From Cohnella xylanilytica (GTDB lineage Bacteria; Bacillota; Bacilli; Paenibacillales; Paenibacillaceae): a stretch of DNA of 64,000 nt. How positions within the stretch are numbered: the stretch's first letter is position 1; every line of letters starts with the position of its first letter. Location: NCBI RefSeq assembly GCF_014212175.1, contig NZ_JACJVR010000019.1, positions 62,001 through 126,000 of the forward strand, written 5' to 3'. The notes beneath the pieces are model-generated. The model saw only the letters and a list, made by a program, of their open reading frames with translations. It had not been told where the DNA came from and did no database searches. The translations under genes were made by a program, and so were the position numbers. Shown here piece after piece: positions 51,409 to 61,896 of the stretch.

Positions 51409-51471
51409 ACTGTTTATCATATACACTGTAGTTCATGTACGCAGTATATAATCTAAACAGTTTATGGTCAA
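51409..51471 (-). promoter_or_regulatory. Promoter and nested dyads of the MFS gene
   Basis: Minus strand -35 TTGACC (51466-51471), exact 17-base spacer, -10 TATACT (51443-51448). ACTGTTTA (51409) and TAAACAGT (51454) form an outer inverted repeat. Inside it ATATACACTG and CAGTATAT form a second. This pattern differs from the palindrome near the VOC gene. Confidence 0.7.
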
Positions 51472-51518
51472 CACAGATTTTTGGTACCCATTCCGCATCC
51501 CGCAATTCCGAAAAACAC

Positions 51519-51547
51519 TTGACATTGCGGCCAAGGAGCTATAAGAT
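51519..51547 (+). promoter_or_regulatory. Promoter of the leuA leader
   Basis: -35 TTGACA (51519-51524), 17-base spacer, -10 TAAGAT (51542-51547), directly ahead of the T-box. Confidence 0.75.
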
Positions 51548-51574
51548 TCTTTCAAATAATCAAAGACGTTGAAA

Positions 51575-51852
51575 AGGAATAGTACGATTTCTCAAGCGAC
51601 CAGAGAGCTGTTGGACGGTGCGAAGCAGCCGCGAAGGGAATCCGAACTCGCCTTGGAGTCGCTCGCTGAACAAGCCAAGTAAGCGGAGCCGGCAGCCTGG
51701 CCGTTACCATCGGGAGGATAAGGGATTCGTCCGCTTGTGGCGACCCCGCATCCGCAGAGTGCATGCCGCGAGCGGCGTGAATTCGGAGTGGTACCGCGTA
51801 AGATGTCAAAGTCTTGCGTCTCTGATAATGGAGACGCGAGGCTTTTTTTGCG
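51575..51852 (+). ncRNA. T-box riboswitch, leucine-specific (specifier CUC)
   Basis: A tRNA-sensing leader that lets leuA be read only when uncharged tRNA-Leu accumulates. Stem I shows the AGAGAGCTG and GGTGCGAAGCAGC elements. The specifier loop gives CTC (51647-51649) within GAACTCG, a leucine codon. The antiterminator bulge TGGTACCGCG lies at 51789-51798. It is followed by the terminator hairpin GCGTCTC/GAGACGC and seven T at about 51813-51850. Confidence 0.93.
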
Positions 51853-51904
51853 TCCGTTCAAGCTTTGCCGATCCCGATAGAAATCGACGAAAGGAAGATC
51901 GTTC

Positions 51905-53581
51905 ATGAGAAATGTCGAAAAATACGCCAGAGGCTACTTCATGCCTCCGAAGACAAGCTTGAATTGGACCCGGAAGGAATATATCGAGGAAGCGCCGATC
52001 TGGTGCAGCGTCGACCTTCGCGACGGCAACCAGGCCTTGATCGTCCCGATGAACTTGGAGGAGAAGCTGGAATACTTCAAGATGCTCGTGGATATCGGCT
52101 TCAAGGAGATCGAGGTCGGATTTCCCGCGGCGTCGGAGACGGAGTTCGCCTTCTTGCGCGCATTGATCGAACAAAATTTGATCCCGGACGACGTCACGAT
52201 CCAAGTGCTGACCCAATCGAGAGAGCACATTATCCGCAAAACGTTCGAATCGCTGAAAGGCGCGAACAAAGCCGTCGTCCATCTGTACAACTCGACCTCC
52301 GTGGCGCAGCGGGAACAAGTATTCCGCAAGTCCAAGGAAGAGATCATCGATATCGCCGTCAGCGGCGCCAAGCTGTTGAAGGAGTGCGCGGCGGAGACGG
52401 AGGGGAACTTCCAGTTCCAGTATTCGCCGGAGAGCTTCACCGGCACGGAGATCGAGTTTGCGCTGGACATCTGCAACCGCGTGCTCGATGTCTGGCAGCC
52501 GACGGCGGAGAACCCGGTCATCATCAATCTTCCGGCGACGGTGTCCATGTCGATGCCTCACGTCTACGCCAGCCAGATCGAATACATGAGCGAGCACTTG
52601 AACTTCCGGGAGCATGTGATTTTATCGGTTCATCCGCATAACGACAGAGGAACGGGCGTGGCGGACGCCGAGCTGGGGATGCTGGCCGGAGCCCAGCGGG
52701 TCGAAGGCACCTTGTTCGGCAACGGAGAACGGACGGGGAACGTCGACATCGTCACGCTGGCGCTGAACCTGTACTCGCACGGGGTCGACCCGAAGCTGAA
52801 CTTCGAGAACATCCCCGGGATCCTGTCCGTCTACGAACGGCTGACCAAGATGAGGGTCGGCGAAAGACACCCTTACGGCGGCGAACTCGTCTTCACCGCG
52901 TTCTCCGGTTCGCATCAGGATGCGATCGCCAAGGGAATGAAGTGGCGCGAAGAGAAGGAGCCTGCGCATTGGTCGGTCCCTTACCTGCTCATCGATCCGA
53001 AGGATATCGGCCGGCAATACGAGGGGGACATTATCCGCATCAACAGCCAATCCGGCAAAGGCGGAATCGGTTACGTGCTGCAGCAAAAGTACGGTCTCGA
53101 TCTCCCGCCGAAAATGCGCGAACACTTCGGATATTGCGTCAAAAACGTATCCGATCACCAGCAGAAAGAGCTGATGCCGGATGAAATCTACGACATCTTC
53201 CTGAAGGAATACGTGAATTTGAACGCGCCCGTCGAACTGGTCAAATACCGCTTTACAGACGACGAGGAATTCCAGACCGTCGTCTCGATCCGGACGGGCG
53301 GCGAAGTCAAGGAAATAACGGGCTCCGGCAACGGGCGGCTCGATTCGATCAGCAACGCCCTGCAAGCCCATCTCGGCGTGGATTACACGGATTTGGTATA
53401 TAAAGAGCATGCGCTCGAGACGGGCTCCAAATCGCAGGCCGTCTCCTATATCGGAATCACGGCTGCCGACGGGGGCGTCTATTGGGGCTGCGGCATCGAC
53501 GTCGACATTATGAACTCGTCCGTCAAAGCTCTGGTCAGCGCCGTCAATCAAATGAGCCGCAACGCGAACGGGGAAAAGTAA
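51905..53581 (+). CDS. leuA: 2-isopropylmalate synthase, long (yeast-like) form
   Basis: First committed enzyme of leucine synthesis (acetyl-CoA plus 2-oxoisovalerate), 558 residues. The TIM-barrel motif CSVDLRDGNQAL gives metal ligands (D of DLRDGNQ), and HPHNDRGTGVADAEL carries the HxH metal site. The C-terminal leucine-binding regulatory domain includes TGSGNGRLDSISNAL. The size and sequence are of the LeuA2/LEU4 type rather than the shorter B. subtilis type. ATG with AAAGGAAG upstream. Controlled by the T-box just ahead. Confidence 0.96.
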   Translation: MRNVEKYARGYFMPPKTSLNWTRKEYIEEAPIWCSVDLRDGNQALIVPMNLEEKLEYFKMLVDIGFKEIEVGFPAASETEFAFLRALIEQNLIPDDVTIQVLTQSREHIIRKTFESLKGANKAVVHLYNSTSVAQREQVFRKSKEEIIDIAVSGAKLLKECAAETEGNFQFQYSPESFTGTEIEFALDICNRVLDVWQPTAENPVIINLPATVSMSMPHVYASQIEYMSEHLNFREHVILSVHPHNDRGTGVADAELGMLAGAQRVEGTLFGNGERTGNVDIVTLALNLYSHGVDPKLNFENIPGILSVYERLTKMRVGERHPYGGELVFTAFSGSHQDAIAKGMKWREEKEPAHWSVPYLLIDPKDIGRQYEGDIIRINSQSGKGGIGYVLQQKYGLDLPPKMREHFGYCVKNVSDHQQKELMPDEIYDIFLKEYVNLNAPVELVKYRFTDDEEFQTVVSIRTGGEVKEITGSGNGRLDSISNALQAHLGVDYTDLVYKEHALETGSKSQAVSYIGITAADGGVYWGCGIDVDIMNSSVKALVSAVNQMSRNANGEK

Positions 53582-53601
53582 GATCGCGTACGCAAACGAT
53601 A

Positions 53602-53645
53602 AGGGGCTGTTCCGCAAAGGTCGTTCGACCTTGCGGAACAGCTCC
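53602..53645 (+). terminator. Hairpin terminator after leuA
   Basis: GGGGCTGTTCCGCAAAGGTC and GACCTTGCGGAACAGCTCC pair around GTTC. The T run is weak (TTCGTCATTC), but the stem is very stable. Confidence 0.6.
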
Positions 53646-53719
53646 TTCGTCATTCGCCCTCTCGCGAAGCGCGCATGGCCTGAGCGTGTGGCTCGAGCAT
53701 TAAGCCTGCCGTCCAGACG

Positions 53720-55123
<1,404 letters not shown>

Positions 55124-55158
55124 GGCCGGCGTCTCCTCCACTCGTTTGGAATTTGCAG

Positions 55159-55192
55159 TTCCATACTACCATACAAGTGTGGTAGTATGGAA
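55159..55192. promoter_or_regulatory. Long perfect inverted repeat, GntR operator for uxaC and the uxu operon
   Basis: TTCCATACTACCA, an 8-base spacer, then TGGTAGTATGGAA: two perfect 13-base arms. It lies in the 98-base gap between the divergent uxaC and gntR genes and would control both. Confidence 0.85.
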
Positions 55193-55221
55193 CAAACAGA
55201 TTCGGGAGGTGGCCAGATCAG

Positions 55222-55908
55222 ATGCCATTTATCGGCCAGACGCCGACGCCATCCGCTCGGGACCTGGTCTACGCGAAGTTAAGGGAAAAGATTCTAAGCC
55301 TGGAGCTTCCTCCCGGCACCGCCTTGTCGGAGAAGGAATCCTCCCTTCGATTCAACGTCAGCCGCACGCCCGTGCGGGAATCCTTCCTGCGGCTCGCCCA
55401 GGAAGGGCTCGTGCAGGTGCTGCCGCAGAGAGGAACGTTCGTCTCGCTCATCGATCCGGAGCTGGTCGAGGAAGCGAGGTTCATGCGGGAGCATCTCGAG
55501 AAGGCGGTCATCCGCCTCGCCTGCGAGAAGTTCCCGGAAGAGAAGCTCGCCGAGCTGGAGGCCAACCTCCGCGAGCAGCGGGCATGCATCGAGCGCGAGG
55601 ATCACAGGCGCTTGTTCGAGCTGGACGAGGGCTTCCACCGCACCTTGTTCGAAGGCTGCGGCAAGCTGAACACGTGGTCCGTCATCCAGCAGATGAACGT
55701 CCACCTGAATCGGAGCCGGCTGCTGAGGCTCGTCACCGACCATCGGTGGGACCATCTGTACGAGCATCACGAGCGAATGACCGCCGCGATCCGCGGGCGC
55801 GACGCCGACGCGGCGGAACGGCTCATGAAGGAACATCTGCACCTGAGCGTCGAAGATCAGCCGCTGCTGCAGGAGAAGTTCCCCCATTATTTTAAACAGG
55901 GAGAGTGA
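55222..55908 (+). CDS. GntR family (FadR/FCD subfamily) regulator of hexuronate use
   Basis: A 228-residue repressor. The N-terminal winged helix (DLVYAKLREKILSLELPPGT, LRFNVSRTPVRESFLRL) is followed by an all-helical FCD ligand domain with metal-binding histidines (HRRLFELDEGFHRTL, YEHHERM). ATG behind GGGAGGT. It is the first gene of an operon with uxuA and the SDR gene, and faces uxaC. Fructuronate or glucuronate is the probable inducer. Equivalent to UxuR/ExuR-type control in other Bacillota. Confidence 0.92.
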   Translation: MPFIGQTPTPSARDLVYAKLREKILSLELPPGTALSEKESSLRFNVSRTPVRESFLRLAQEGLVQVLPQRGTFVSLIDPELVEEARFMREHLEKAVIRLACEKFPEEKLAELEANLREQRACIEREDHRRLFELDEGFHRTLFEGCGKLNTWSVIQQMNVHLNRSRLLRLVTDHRWDHLYEHHERMTAAIRGRDADAAERLMKEHLHLSVEDQPLLQEKFPHYFKQGE

Positions 55909-55917
55909 ACGAGAGGC

Positions 55918-57012
55918 ATGAGAATGACCTTCCGTTGGTTCGGCGAAGGCAACGATACGGTCTCGCTGGCCCAGATCAAGCAGATTCCGGGCGTCGAAGG
56001 CATCGTCTGGTCCTTGCACGACGTTCCGGCCGGGGACGAATGGCCGATGGAGAAGATTATCGAGGTTCGCGATCAAGCGCATGCGGCGGGCCTGCACATC
56101 GACGTCGTCGAGAGCGTCAACGTTCACGAAGACATCAAGCTCGGGCTCCCGAGCCGGGACAAGTACATCGAGAATTACAAGAAGACGATCGAGAAGCTGG
56201 GGCAAGTCGGCGTGAAGGTCATCTGCTACAACTTCATGCCCGTGTTCGACTGGCTGCGGACCGATCTCCACAAGGAGATGGCCGACGGCTCGACCGCCCT
56301 CTTCTATGAGAAGAGCAAAATCGCGGACCTCGATCCCTTCGAGCTCGTCCGGAAGATCAACGAGAATTCGGAGCTGACGATGCCGGGCTGGGAGCCGGAG
56401 CGCCTCGCCCATTTAACCTCTCTTTTCGAGGCGTATAAAGGCGTGACCGAAGAGAACCTGTGGGAGAACCTCGGCTACTTCCTGAACGAGGTCGTGCCGG
56501 TGGCCGCGAAGCACGGCATCCAGATGGCCATTCACCCGGACGATCCGCCGTGGCCGGTGTTCGGCCTGCCGCGCATCATGACGAGCCAGGCGAACTTCCG
56601 CCGCTTCCTGAAGCTGCACGACAGCCCTTCCAACGGGATTACGCTGTGCAGCGGGTCGCTCGGCGCCAACCCGGAGAACGATATCGTCTCGATGATCCAT
56701 GAGTTCGCCGACCGCATTCCGTTCGCCCACATCCGCAACGTTCGGGTGTACGAGAACGGGGACTTCATCGAGACGTCCCACCGGACGCAGGACGGCACCG
56801 TCGACATCGCCGGCATCGTGAAGGCTTACCATGACGTCGGCTTCTCCGGCTACGCGCGGCCCGATCACGGCCGGCATCTGTGGGGAGAGGTATGCCGCCC
56901 GGGATATGGCTTGTACGACCGAGCCCTCGGCATCATGTATCTGTGGGGATTGTGGGATGCCGCGGAGAGAGCGGCTTCGGAATCCGGCGAGAGGAAGGTT
57001 GCTGCGCAATGA
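55918..57012 (+). CDS. uxuA: Mannonate dehydratase
   Basis: Converts D-mannonate to 2-keto-3-deoxy-gluconate; 364 residues, TIM barrel. Starts [17 protein letters not shown] as usual for Uxu[32 protein letters not shown] and DHGRHLWGE contain the metal-site Cys, His and Asp residues. Nine bases after gntR; its stop overlaps the start of the SDR gene. Confidence 0.96.
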   Translation: MRMTFRWFGEGNDTVSLAQIKQIPGVEGIVWSLHDVPAGDEWPMEKIIEVRDQAHAAGLHIDVVESVNVHEDIKLGLPSRDKYIENYKKTIEKLGQVGVKVICYNFMPVFDWLRTDLHKEMADGSTALFYEKSKIADLDPFELVRKINENSELTMPGWEPERLAHLTSLFEAYKGVTEENLWENLGYFLNEVVPVAAKHGIQMAIHPDDPPWPVFGLPRIMTSQANFRRFLKLHDSPSNGITLCSGSLGANPENDIVSMIHEFADRIPFAHIRNVRVYENGDFIETSHRTQDGTVDIAGIVKAYHDVGFSGYARPDHGRHLWGEVCRPGYGLYDRALGIMYLWGLWDAAERAASESGERKVAAQ

Positions 57013-57869
57013 GCGAACGCGGACTGCCCATTCACCCGTCTCTGCAAGGCAAGGTTGTCGTCATCACCGGAGGCTCCGGCGTTCTGTGCCGGGTCATGGC
57101 GCTCGAGCTCGGCCGGCAGGGCGCGAAGATCGCCGTGCTGAACCGGACGGCCGACAAGGGCGAACGGGTCGCCCGGGAGATCGAGGAAGCGGGCGGCACG
57201 GCCATCGCCGTCGCCTGCGACGTCACGAATCCGGACAGCGTTCAGGAGGCGGAGAAGCTCGTATCGGAGAAGCTGGGGCCTTGCGATATTCTGATCAACG
57301 GGGCGGGCGGCAATCATCCTAGCGCCAATACGACGAACGAGATTTTCCGGCCCGAGGATCTGGAGCGCGAAGGCGTAACGACCTTCTTCGGCCTCAGCGT
57401 CTCCGGCTTCCGCAACGTGCTCGACCTGAACTTCATGGGGACCTTCATCCCGACCCAGATCTTCGCCCGTTCCATGGCGGAGCGCCGCAGCGGCGTCGTG
57501 CTCAACGTCTCGTCCATGAGCGCGCCTTCCCCGATGACGAAGGTGCCCGCGTACAGCGCCGCCAAGGCCGCGATCAACAACTGGACGCAGTGGCTGGCCG
57601 TCCACCTGGCGGAGTCGAACATCCGCGTGAACGCGATCGCGCCGGGCTTCTTCCTGACCGAGCAGAACCGCAATCTGCTGCTCAAGGAAGACGGAAGCTT
57701 AACCGAACGGTCCGGGAAAATCATCTCGCACACGCCGATGCGCCGATTCGGCGAGCCGGAGGATCTGCTCGGCACGCTGCTCTGGCTCGTCGACGACGAG
57801 ACCTCGGGCTTCGTGACGGGAACGGTCGTCCCCGTCGACGGCGGGTTCATGGCCTATTCGGGCGTCTAA
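57009..57869 (+). CDS. uxuB: SDR family D-mannonate oxidoreductase (fructuronate reductase)
   Basis: A 286-residue short-chain dehydrogenase. The cofactor loop is [13 protein letters not shown] (TGGSGVLC), catalytic YSAAK follows [10 protein letters not shown]. Reduces fructuronate to mannonate between uxaC and uxuA, as YjmF/UxuB does in B. subtilis, where the enzyme is also an SDR. ATGA overlap with uxuA. The stop is followed by two hairpins. The function is inferred from context and family resemblance. Confidence 0.88.
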   Translation: MSERGLPIHPSLQGKVVVITGGSGVLCRVMALELGRQGAKIAVLNRTADKGERVAREIEEAGGTAIAVACDVTNPDSVQEAEKLVSEKLGPCDILINGAGGNHPSANTTNEIFRPEDLEREGVTTFFGLSVSGFRNVLDLNFMGTFIPTQIFARSMAERRSGVVLNVSSMSAPSPMTKVPAYSAAKAAINNWTQWLAVHLAESNIRVNAIAPGFFLTEQNRNLLLKEDGSLTERSGKIISHTPMRRFGEPEDLLGTLLWLVDDETSGFVTGTVVPVDGGFMAYSGV

Positions 57870-57873
57870 AATC

Positions 57874-57966
57874 CTTGTGCTAGAGGCGCATCCTAGCACA
57901 ATAGCGCGATTCCGGCAGAGTCGTTCGGACTTCCCGAACGGCTCCATCCGGATCGCGCTTTTTTCT
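57874..57966 (+). terminator. Terminator of the gntR-uxuA-uxuB operon
   Basis: First a small perfect hairpin TTGTGCTAG/CTAGCACAA, then a longer stem from AGCGCGATTCCGG to CCGGATCGCGCT followed by TTTTTTCT ending near 57966. Confidence 0.85.
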
Positions 57967-58091
57967 ATGATTGACCCACTCGCATGCAGACTTGTTATCC
58001 GGGCTCGGAATCGCTTATCCTTGTGAATATCGCGTTGCTCAAAGCTTCTATTAATATGCGCCTGGTTCCCGTTTTCGATTGGGGAAGGCGG

Positions 58092-58275
58092 CTAACGAAT
58101 CCAGGAGACGCTATTTGGCCGAAAATGAAAGATTTGCGATTCTAACGAATCGTAGAGACGCTATTTCGTGCCGGAAGCCCGTTTTTCCCCCGGTTGGCCC
58201 CAAATAAGATCGCTGGAGTTCGTTAGATTTTCAAAAGGGGCTTTTGACGCGAAATAGCGTCTCCTGAGTTCGTTA
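58092..58275. repeat. Four copies of a dispersed 25-bp repeat, two direct and two inverted
   Basis: Plus-strand copies at 58092-58116 and 58142-58166 (CTAACGAATC...GACGCTATTT) and minus-strand copies at 58202-58226 and 58252-58275. A fifth copy lies at 12412. The arrangement could fold into hairpins. This 57967-58354 gap holds no gene that I can see. Confidence 0.8.
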
Positions 58276-58354
58276 CAGAACGAGGCTCATGGACCGGGGC
58301 CGAGCTTATGAATCGGGCGATCCTTTACTTTTAAAAGAGAGGCGGGATAGCTGA

Positions 58355-58789
58355 TTGGTTGTTAGATTATTCGCGGAAAACGATATCGATTCTATGGTAG
58401 AGATCTGGCTTGCCGGATCCAAAGAGGCCCATCGCTTCATACCGGCGGAATATTGGGAGAGCAATCGGTCCGTCATGAAAGAGACGTATCTTCCGATGTC
58501 TCAGTCTTATGTACTTGAAGCGGAAGGCGCGATAGCGGGATTTATCTCTATGGTCGACGACTACTTGGCGGCTTTGTTTGTCAGTCCTGCCGAGCAAGGG
58601 AAAGGATATGGAAAGATTCTGCTGAATTACGTTAAGAACCAGAAGGAAACGATCACGTTGAAAGTCTATCAGGAGAACGACCATGCGGTTCGGTTCTATC
58701 AAAAGAATGGTTTCGTCATAGCTTCGGAGGCTGTCGATGAAAACACGTCTTCAAAAGAGTATGTTATGGTCTGGAATAAAAAGGATTAA
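58355..58789 (+). CDS. GNAT family N-acetyltransferase
   Basis: A 144-residue acetyltransferase of unknown substrate. The acetyl-CoA loop is SPAEQGKGYGKILL, and the C-terminal VRFYQKNGFVIASE is typical. TTG start; the ribosome site (GGCGGGA) is moderate. GC content is visibly lower than in the surrounding genes, suggesting foreign origin or different age. Stands alone. Confidence 0.88.
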   Translation: MVVRLFAENDIDSMVEIWLAGSKEAHRFIPAEYWESNRSVMKETYLPMSQSYVLEAEGAIAGFISMVDDYLAALFVSPAEQGKGYGKILLNYVKNQKETITLKVYQENDHAVRFYQKNGFVIASEAVDENTSSKEYVMVWNKKD

Positions 58790-58844
58790 GCGAATATGAG
58801 GTCGACCACTGCCTCCGGACCGCCTTCGAAGCCGGAATAAGCGC

Positions 58845-58871
58845 AAACGGAGGGGCTCCCCCCCTCCGTTT
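58845..58871 (-). terminator. Terminator downstream of the deacetylase 3' fragment
   Basis: AAACGGAGGGG/CCCCTCCGTTT, an 11-base perfect stem. Probably the original terminator of the polysaccharide deacetylase gene before its 3' end was displaced. Confidence 0.65.
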
Positions 58872-58872
58872 A

Positions 58873-58965
58873 GCTCTCGTTCATGGCGAGCAGCTCGCTG
58901 ACCGTGACCAGCTCGTACCCCTCGCTTGTCAGCTCCCGCACGAGCTGCCGCACGGCCTCGACCGT
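58873..58965 (-). pseudogene. Displaced 3' end of a polysaccharide deacetylase gene
   Basis: On the minus strand this reads TVEAVRQLVRELTSEGYELV and on to SELLAMNES and a stop, the same C-terminus as the intact deacetylase at 61897 with a slightly different tail. The 75 bases 58891-58965 match 61918-61992 with three differences. Nothing upstream continues the reading frame: at 58966 the sequence changes completely. So this is the orphan end of the target gene of an insertion, or a remnant of a duplicate. Confidence 0.8.
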
Positions 58966-59130
58966 TCCGTCACATTTGAAGGCTCCCCAGAAACGACTTC
59001 ATGAGGCCAAGGGTAAAGCACAAGATATTCCATCACCACTTTCTCGCTGGACATCATGCCAATTTGGACTGCATTTTACTTTCCGAAATTGTCGAAATAA
59101 GTGACCTGTTTTCGAGGCCCTAAATAGGAA
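58966..59130. other. Unassigned sequence at the left edge of the low-GC island
   Basis: No gene that I can support. Intermediate GC, no stop-free frame of quality. It may be debris of the element that displaced the deacetylase end. Confidence 0.4.
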
Positions 59131-59164
59131 AAGGTACAGCCTCCTTCAAAGGAGACCATACCTT
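59131..59164 (-). terminator. Terminator of the secreted-protein pair
   Basis: Minus strand AAGGTATGGTCTCCTT and AGGAGGCTGTACCTTTTCC form an imperfect hairpin with a short T run, about 95 bases past the stop at 59260. Confidence 0.6.
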
Positions 59165-59259
59165 AATAAAGTCTAATGATCACTCAAAGAATCAATGAGA
59201 ATATCTTTTACCATAACAAATCATCACATTGAGCTTGAATAATGGTTCATACTTTCCCG

Positions 59260-59826
59260 TTATTTTATATTATATTTACCAATTAGCTCATCTTTGAACT
59301 TGCCTGTCTTTTCGTTGACTACTCTTTTTTCGGAAGTATCCAAATTATACTTCCCTTCATTAACACCTACAATCACATTCAAATCTGGGTATTTCAAATC
59401 AGGTCTTAGTACCAATAGGTATCTTTCCGATTTCTGCATAGCCTCATAGTCTTCAATAACAAACTGTGTTCGCCCTGGCTTCAATCCGTTATCAACGGTA
59501 TACACAGGTTCAGCGACTTTAATGATATCACCTTCATTAATTTTAACTCCTGATTTGTTAGCATAAACATTGTCTACTTTAAAGCTCGTTATCGTAAAGG
59601 CTTCCTCTGTAAATCCCTTTTCGTCTCTTATAACATGGTTTTTGCTTGAAATTGGTATGCCGGTAACAATCAGTTGTGAGCGACTTTCAAGTTCACTTAA
59701 ATTATTGTGAGTAACCGGCATTGTTTCTATTTCAGCCACTGTTGTTTTGCTATCCAAAATTAAATATCCAGTTGCCGAAAAAACCAAAGCCCCCAATACA
59801 AGTGCCATTGTCTTTTTTAATTTCAT
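59260..59826 (-). CDS. Secreted or anchored protein of unknown function
   Basis: 188 residues. A hydrophobic N-terminal segment (LVLGALVFSATGYLIL, residues about 10-25) acts as signal or anchor; no lipobox Cys. The rest looks like a beta-rich soluble domain (for example VYANKSGVKINEGDIIKV). I recognise no family. ATG behind AAGGAGGAG. It follows the metalloprotease gene by 12 bases, so the two are one operon and perhaps act together outside the cell. Low GC. Confidence 0.75.
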   Translation of the reverse strand: MKLKKTMALVLGALVFSATGYLILDSKTTVAEIETMPVTHNNLSELESRSQLIVTGIPISSKNHVIRDEKGFTEEAFTITSFKVDNVYANKSGVKINEGDIIKVAEPVYTVDNGLKPGRTQFVIEDYEAMQKSERYLLVLRPDLKYPDLNVIVGVNEGKYNLDTSEKRVVNEKTGKFKDELIGKYNIK

Positions 59827-59838
59827 ATATTCTCCTCC

Positions 59839-60432
59839 TTAATCTCCATATTTTTCGATGATATGTGCTTTATCAATTGGTTGTGGCATATTGTTTGATG
59901 CTACCATCGAATCATCCCTCATAACCGAAGCAACACCAGAATCATTATTATGTTTAAGACCTACTGCATGACCAAACTCATGGGTAAATGCATATTGTCT
60001 TAACGCATTGCTCCCTAATGAAGAAAGATTCGTATGATCAAATCGTACCCTTGATCGATGTCTTCTGTCGTCTGGATTCACCTGAGTCCATCCAAACAAA
60101 CCATAGACCCAATGGTCTACAGTGCCATATACGTCCTTGCCCGGAATCGTATTACCGACATAAGTTACAACACTCCCATATGTGGGTTCCGATGACTCCT
60201 CGTGGAAAGTCAAGGCATCAGATATTCCATCCCATGCATTAAATCCTGTATTTGCATAACTTGTATAGCCATACGAAGCTACCGATGAATCTTTCCAAAA
60301 ATATAAATGCAGTGGTTCATTGCCAAAGCCAATTTTATGGTAATGATCGCTACTTGCTAAAGCAGTAGTTCCGCTAACTACAGTTATACATATTGCAAGA
60401 ATAACTGGCTTCATTGACTTCAGAGTTTTCAT
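59839..60432 (-). CDS. Secreted matrixin-like zinc metalloprotease (metzincin)
   Basis: 197 residues with a signal peptide ending about residue 26 (TTALA). The zinc site HEFGHAVGLKH (151-161) is the full metzincin HExxHxxGxxH, and VMRDDSM supplies the Met-turn. A matrixin (M10-like) without prodomain is the best fit. Extracellular peptidase, target unknown. ATG behind GGGAGAG. First gene of a two-gene operon inside the low-GC island. Confidence 0.88.
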   Translation of the reverse strand: MKTLKSMKPVILAICITVVSGTTALASSDHYHKIGFGNEPLHLYFWKDSSVASYGYTSYANTGFNAWDGISDALTFHEESSEPTYGSVVTYVGNTIPGKDVYGTVDHWVYGLFGWTQVNPDDRRHRSRVRFDHTNLSSLGSNALRQYAFTHEFGHAVGLKHNNDSGVASVMRDDSMVASNNMPQPIDKAHIIEKYGD

Positions 60433-61117
60433 AAATCATCTCTCCCGTCTTAATTTTCTCGTTTACACATCTTCATCCTTAAACTAGACTCCTTATCTAC
60501 TTACAAGCACTGTTTAAGGTAAATTAAGCAACCTCCTTTCACAGCAAAATCGTTCGTTTGCCTGACATGCTGCCTACTATATATGACATATCAAAGAGAC
60601 CGTATGTAACACCTTTTTTTGGAATTATTTAAATAACCTGAGACGAAGGCTGTCGCCAAACATCAATCAGCATTACTGTCAATGAAAATTCCAGAGGATT
60701 TTTATAACGAATTGGCTGATATTTGAAATTTCAAGGAGTGCTAATGCTAGAAGAGCAGTCATACAGCCAAACATACGCTGAAATGAGTCATTCGAGGGGT
60801 AGACCGGAAAGTGAGAGGCGCTCACCCGGGGTATTTCATTTTTTTTCCATCAATTAATTTGTTTGTAGGGCATTGAAACTTGGGCTTAGACTCTTCCGGT
60901 AATGTATAAGGGTGCTCAAGCCCCAGATTCCGATGGATGATTGGCATTATTCAACAACTTATTCACAACGTTTACCAATGTCGCTGCTGTTCCATTGCCC
61001 AAGATCCGATCTACTAATGTTGAAAAATAACTTAGTTCGATTTATCATATATGGAATATTTTATTTTTTAGATTTGTTTTTTTACAAATTAATCCGACAG
61101 GTCGGAGGGATGAAAAA
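60433..61117. other. AT-rich gap between the metalloprotease and sigma factor genes
   Basis: 685 bases between divergent genes. No convincing gene, RNA or repeat seen; a reading frame at 60912-61121 has poor composition and overlaps the sigma factor start. The promoters of both flanking operons should be here, but no motif stands out. Confidence 0.5.
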
Positions 61118-61696
61118 GTGACTGAATTTTTTTTCACAAAGGTGGAGAATGAAGATGACAAAGAATATACAACAAATCTGTATAATCAGTATTATTCATT
61201 GCTAAAGAAGCAAGCTTACAACATTACAAATGAATACAGTGTAGTTGATGACCTTATTCAAGACACCTTTTTGAAATTACTGCCACGAATCTCTCTCTTA
61301 CGGTCTCTTAGTAGTTATAAAATGACATCCTATATCTTTTACACATTGAAACATGTCTGCTTGGATTATAATAAAAGGAAAGTGCAGTATTCAAAACGTA
61401 CTCTTTCTGGCTTAACTAATGATATTACAGATAATATTCCTGATCTTCAGGCTACGATAGACGAGAACCTTCTTCTACTTGAAGAACTCGAAGTCTTGAA
61501 ACAAGCTTTGTTGCAACTATCTGAAAGAGATCGATATTTGTTATTTTACAAGTACACTATGGAATTGAGTGACCGGGAAATAGCTGGACTTATAAATATA
61601 CCACATAATCATATTCGACAATATGTCGCTCGAGCTAAGCATCGTGCATTTCAAAAACTATCTCAAAGAATCAATGATTGTGTTACCGACAAATAA
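61118..61696 (+). CDS. Sigma-70 family (ECF-like) RNA polymerase sigma factor
   Basis: 192 residues. Region 2 has YSVVDDLIQDTFLKLL and YIFYTLKHVCLDYNKR (core binding and -10 recognition), region 4 has LSDREIAGLINIPHNHIRQYVARAKHRAFQKL (-35 recognition helix-turn-helix). Two-domain layout as in ECF factors. GTG start with GGAGGG nine bases upstream. No anti-sigma gene follows. Divergent from the metalloprotease operon, which is an obvious candidate target. Low GC like its neighbours. Confidence 0.88.
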   Translation: MTEFFFTKVENEDDKEYTTNLYNQYYSLLKKQAYNITNEYSVVDDLIQDTFLKLLPRISLLRSLSSYKMTSYIFYTLKHVCLDYNKRKVQYSKRTLSGLTNDITDNIPDLQATIDENLLLLEELEVLKQALLQLSERDRYLLFYKYTMELSDREIAGLINIPHNHIRQYVARAKHRAFQKLSQRINDCVTDK

Positions 61697-61896
61697 TTCT
61701 ATGGACCACAGTTCACTTAAGGAAGAATATAAGGAAATAACGATCTATCACTATAGGAGGCGTTTTGCCAACTGTGAGGCAACATGTTTTTGGGGTAAGC
61801 GGACATTAGCAACAATCTTCCGCACCTCTCGAAAGAGATGCGGAGGGGGATTCACCAATATCAAGACTCGACAAGGGCGATAAGTAGGAGGCAGTT

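Noticed and set aside
60912-61121. 69-codon frame before the sigma factor
   Set aside because: No ribosome site, odd composition, and overlap with the sigma factor start.
61623-61883. 86-codon frame overlapping the end of the sigma factor gene
   Set aside because: Starts inside the sigma factor in another frame and shows no motif.
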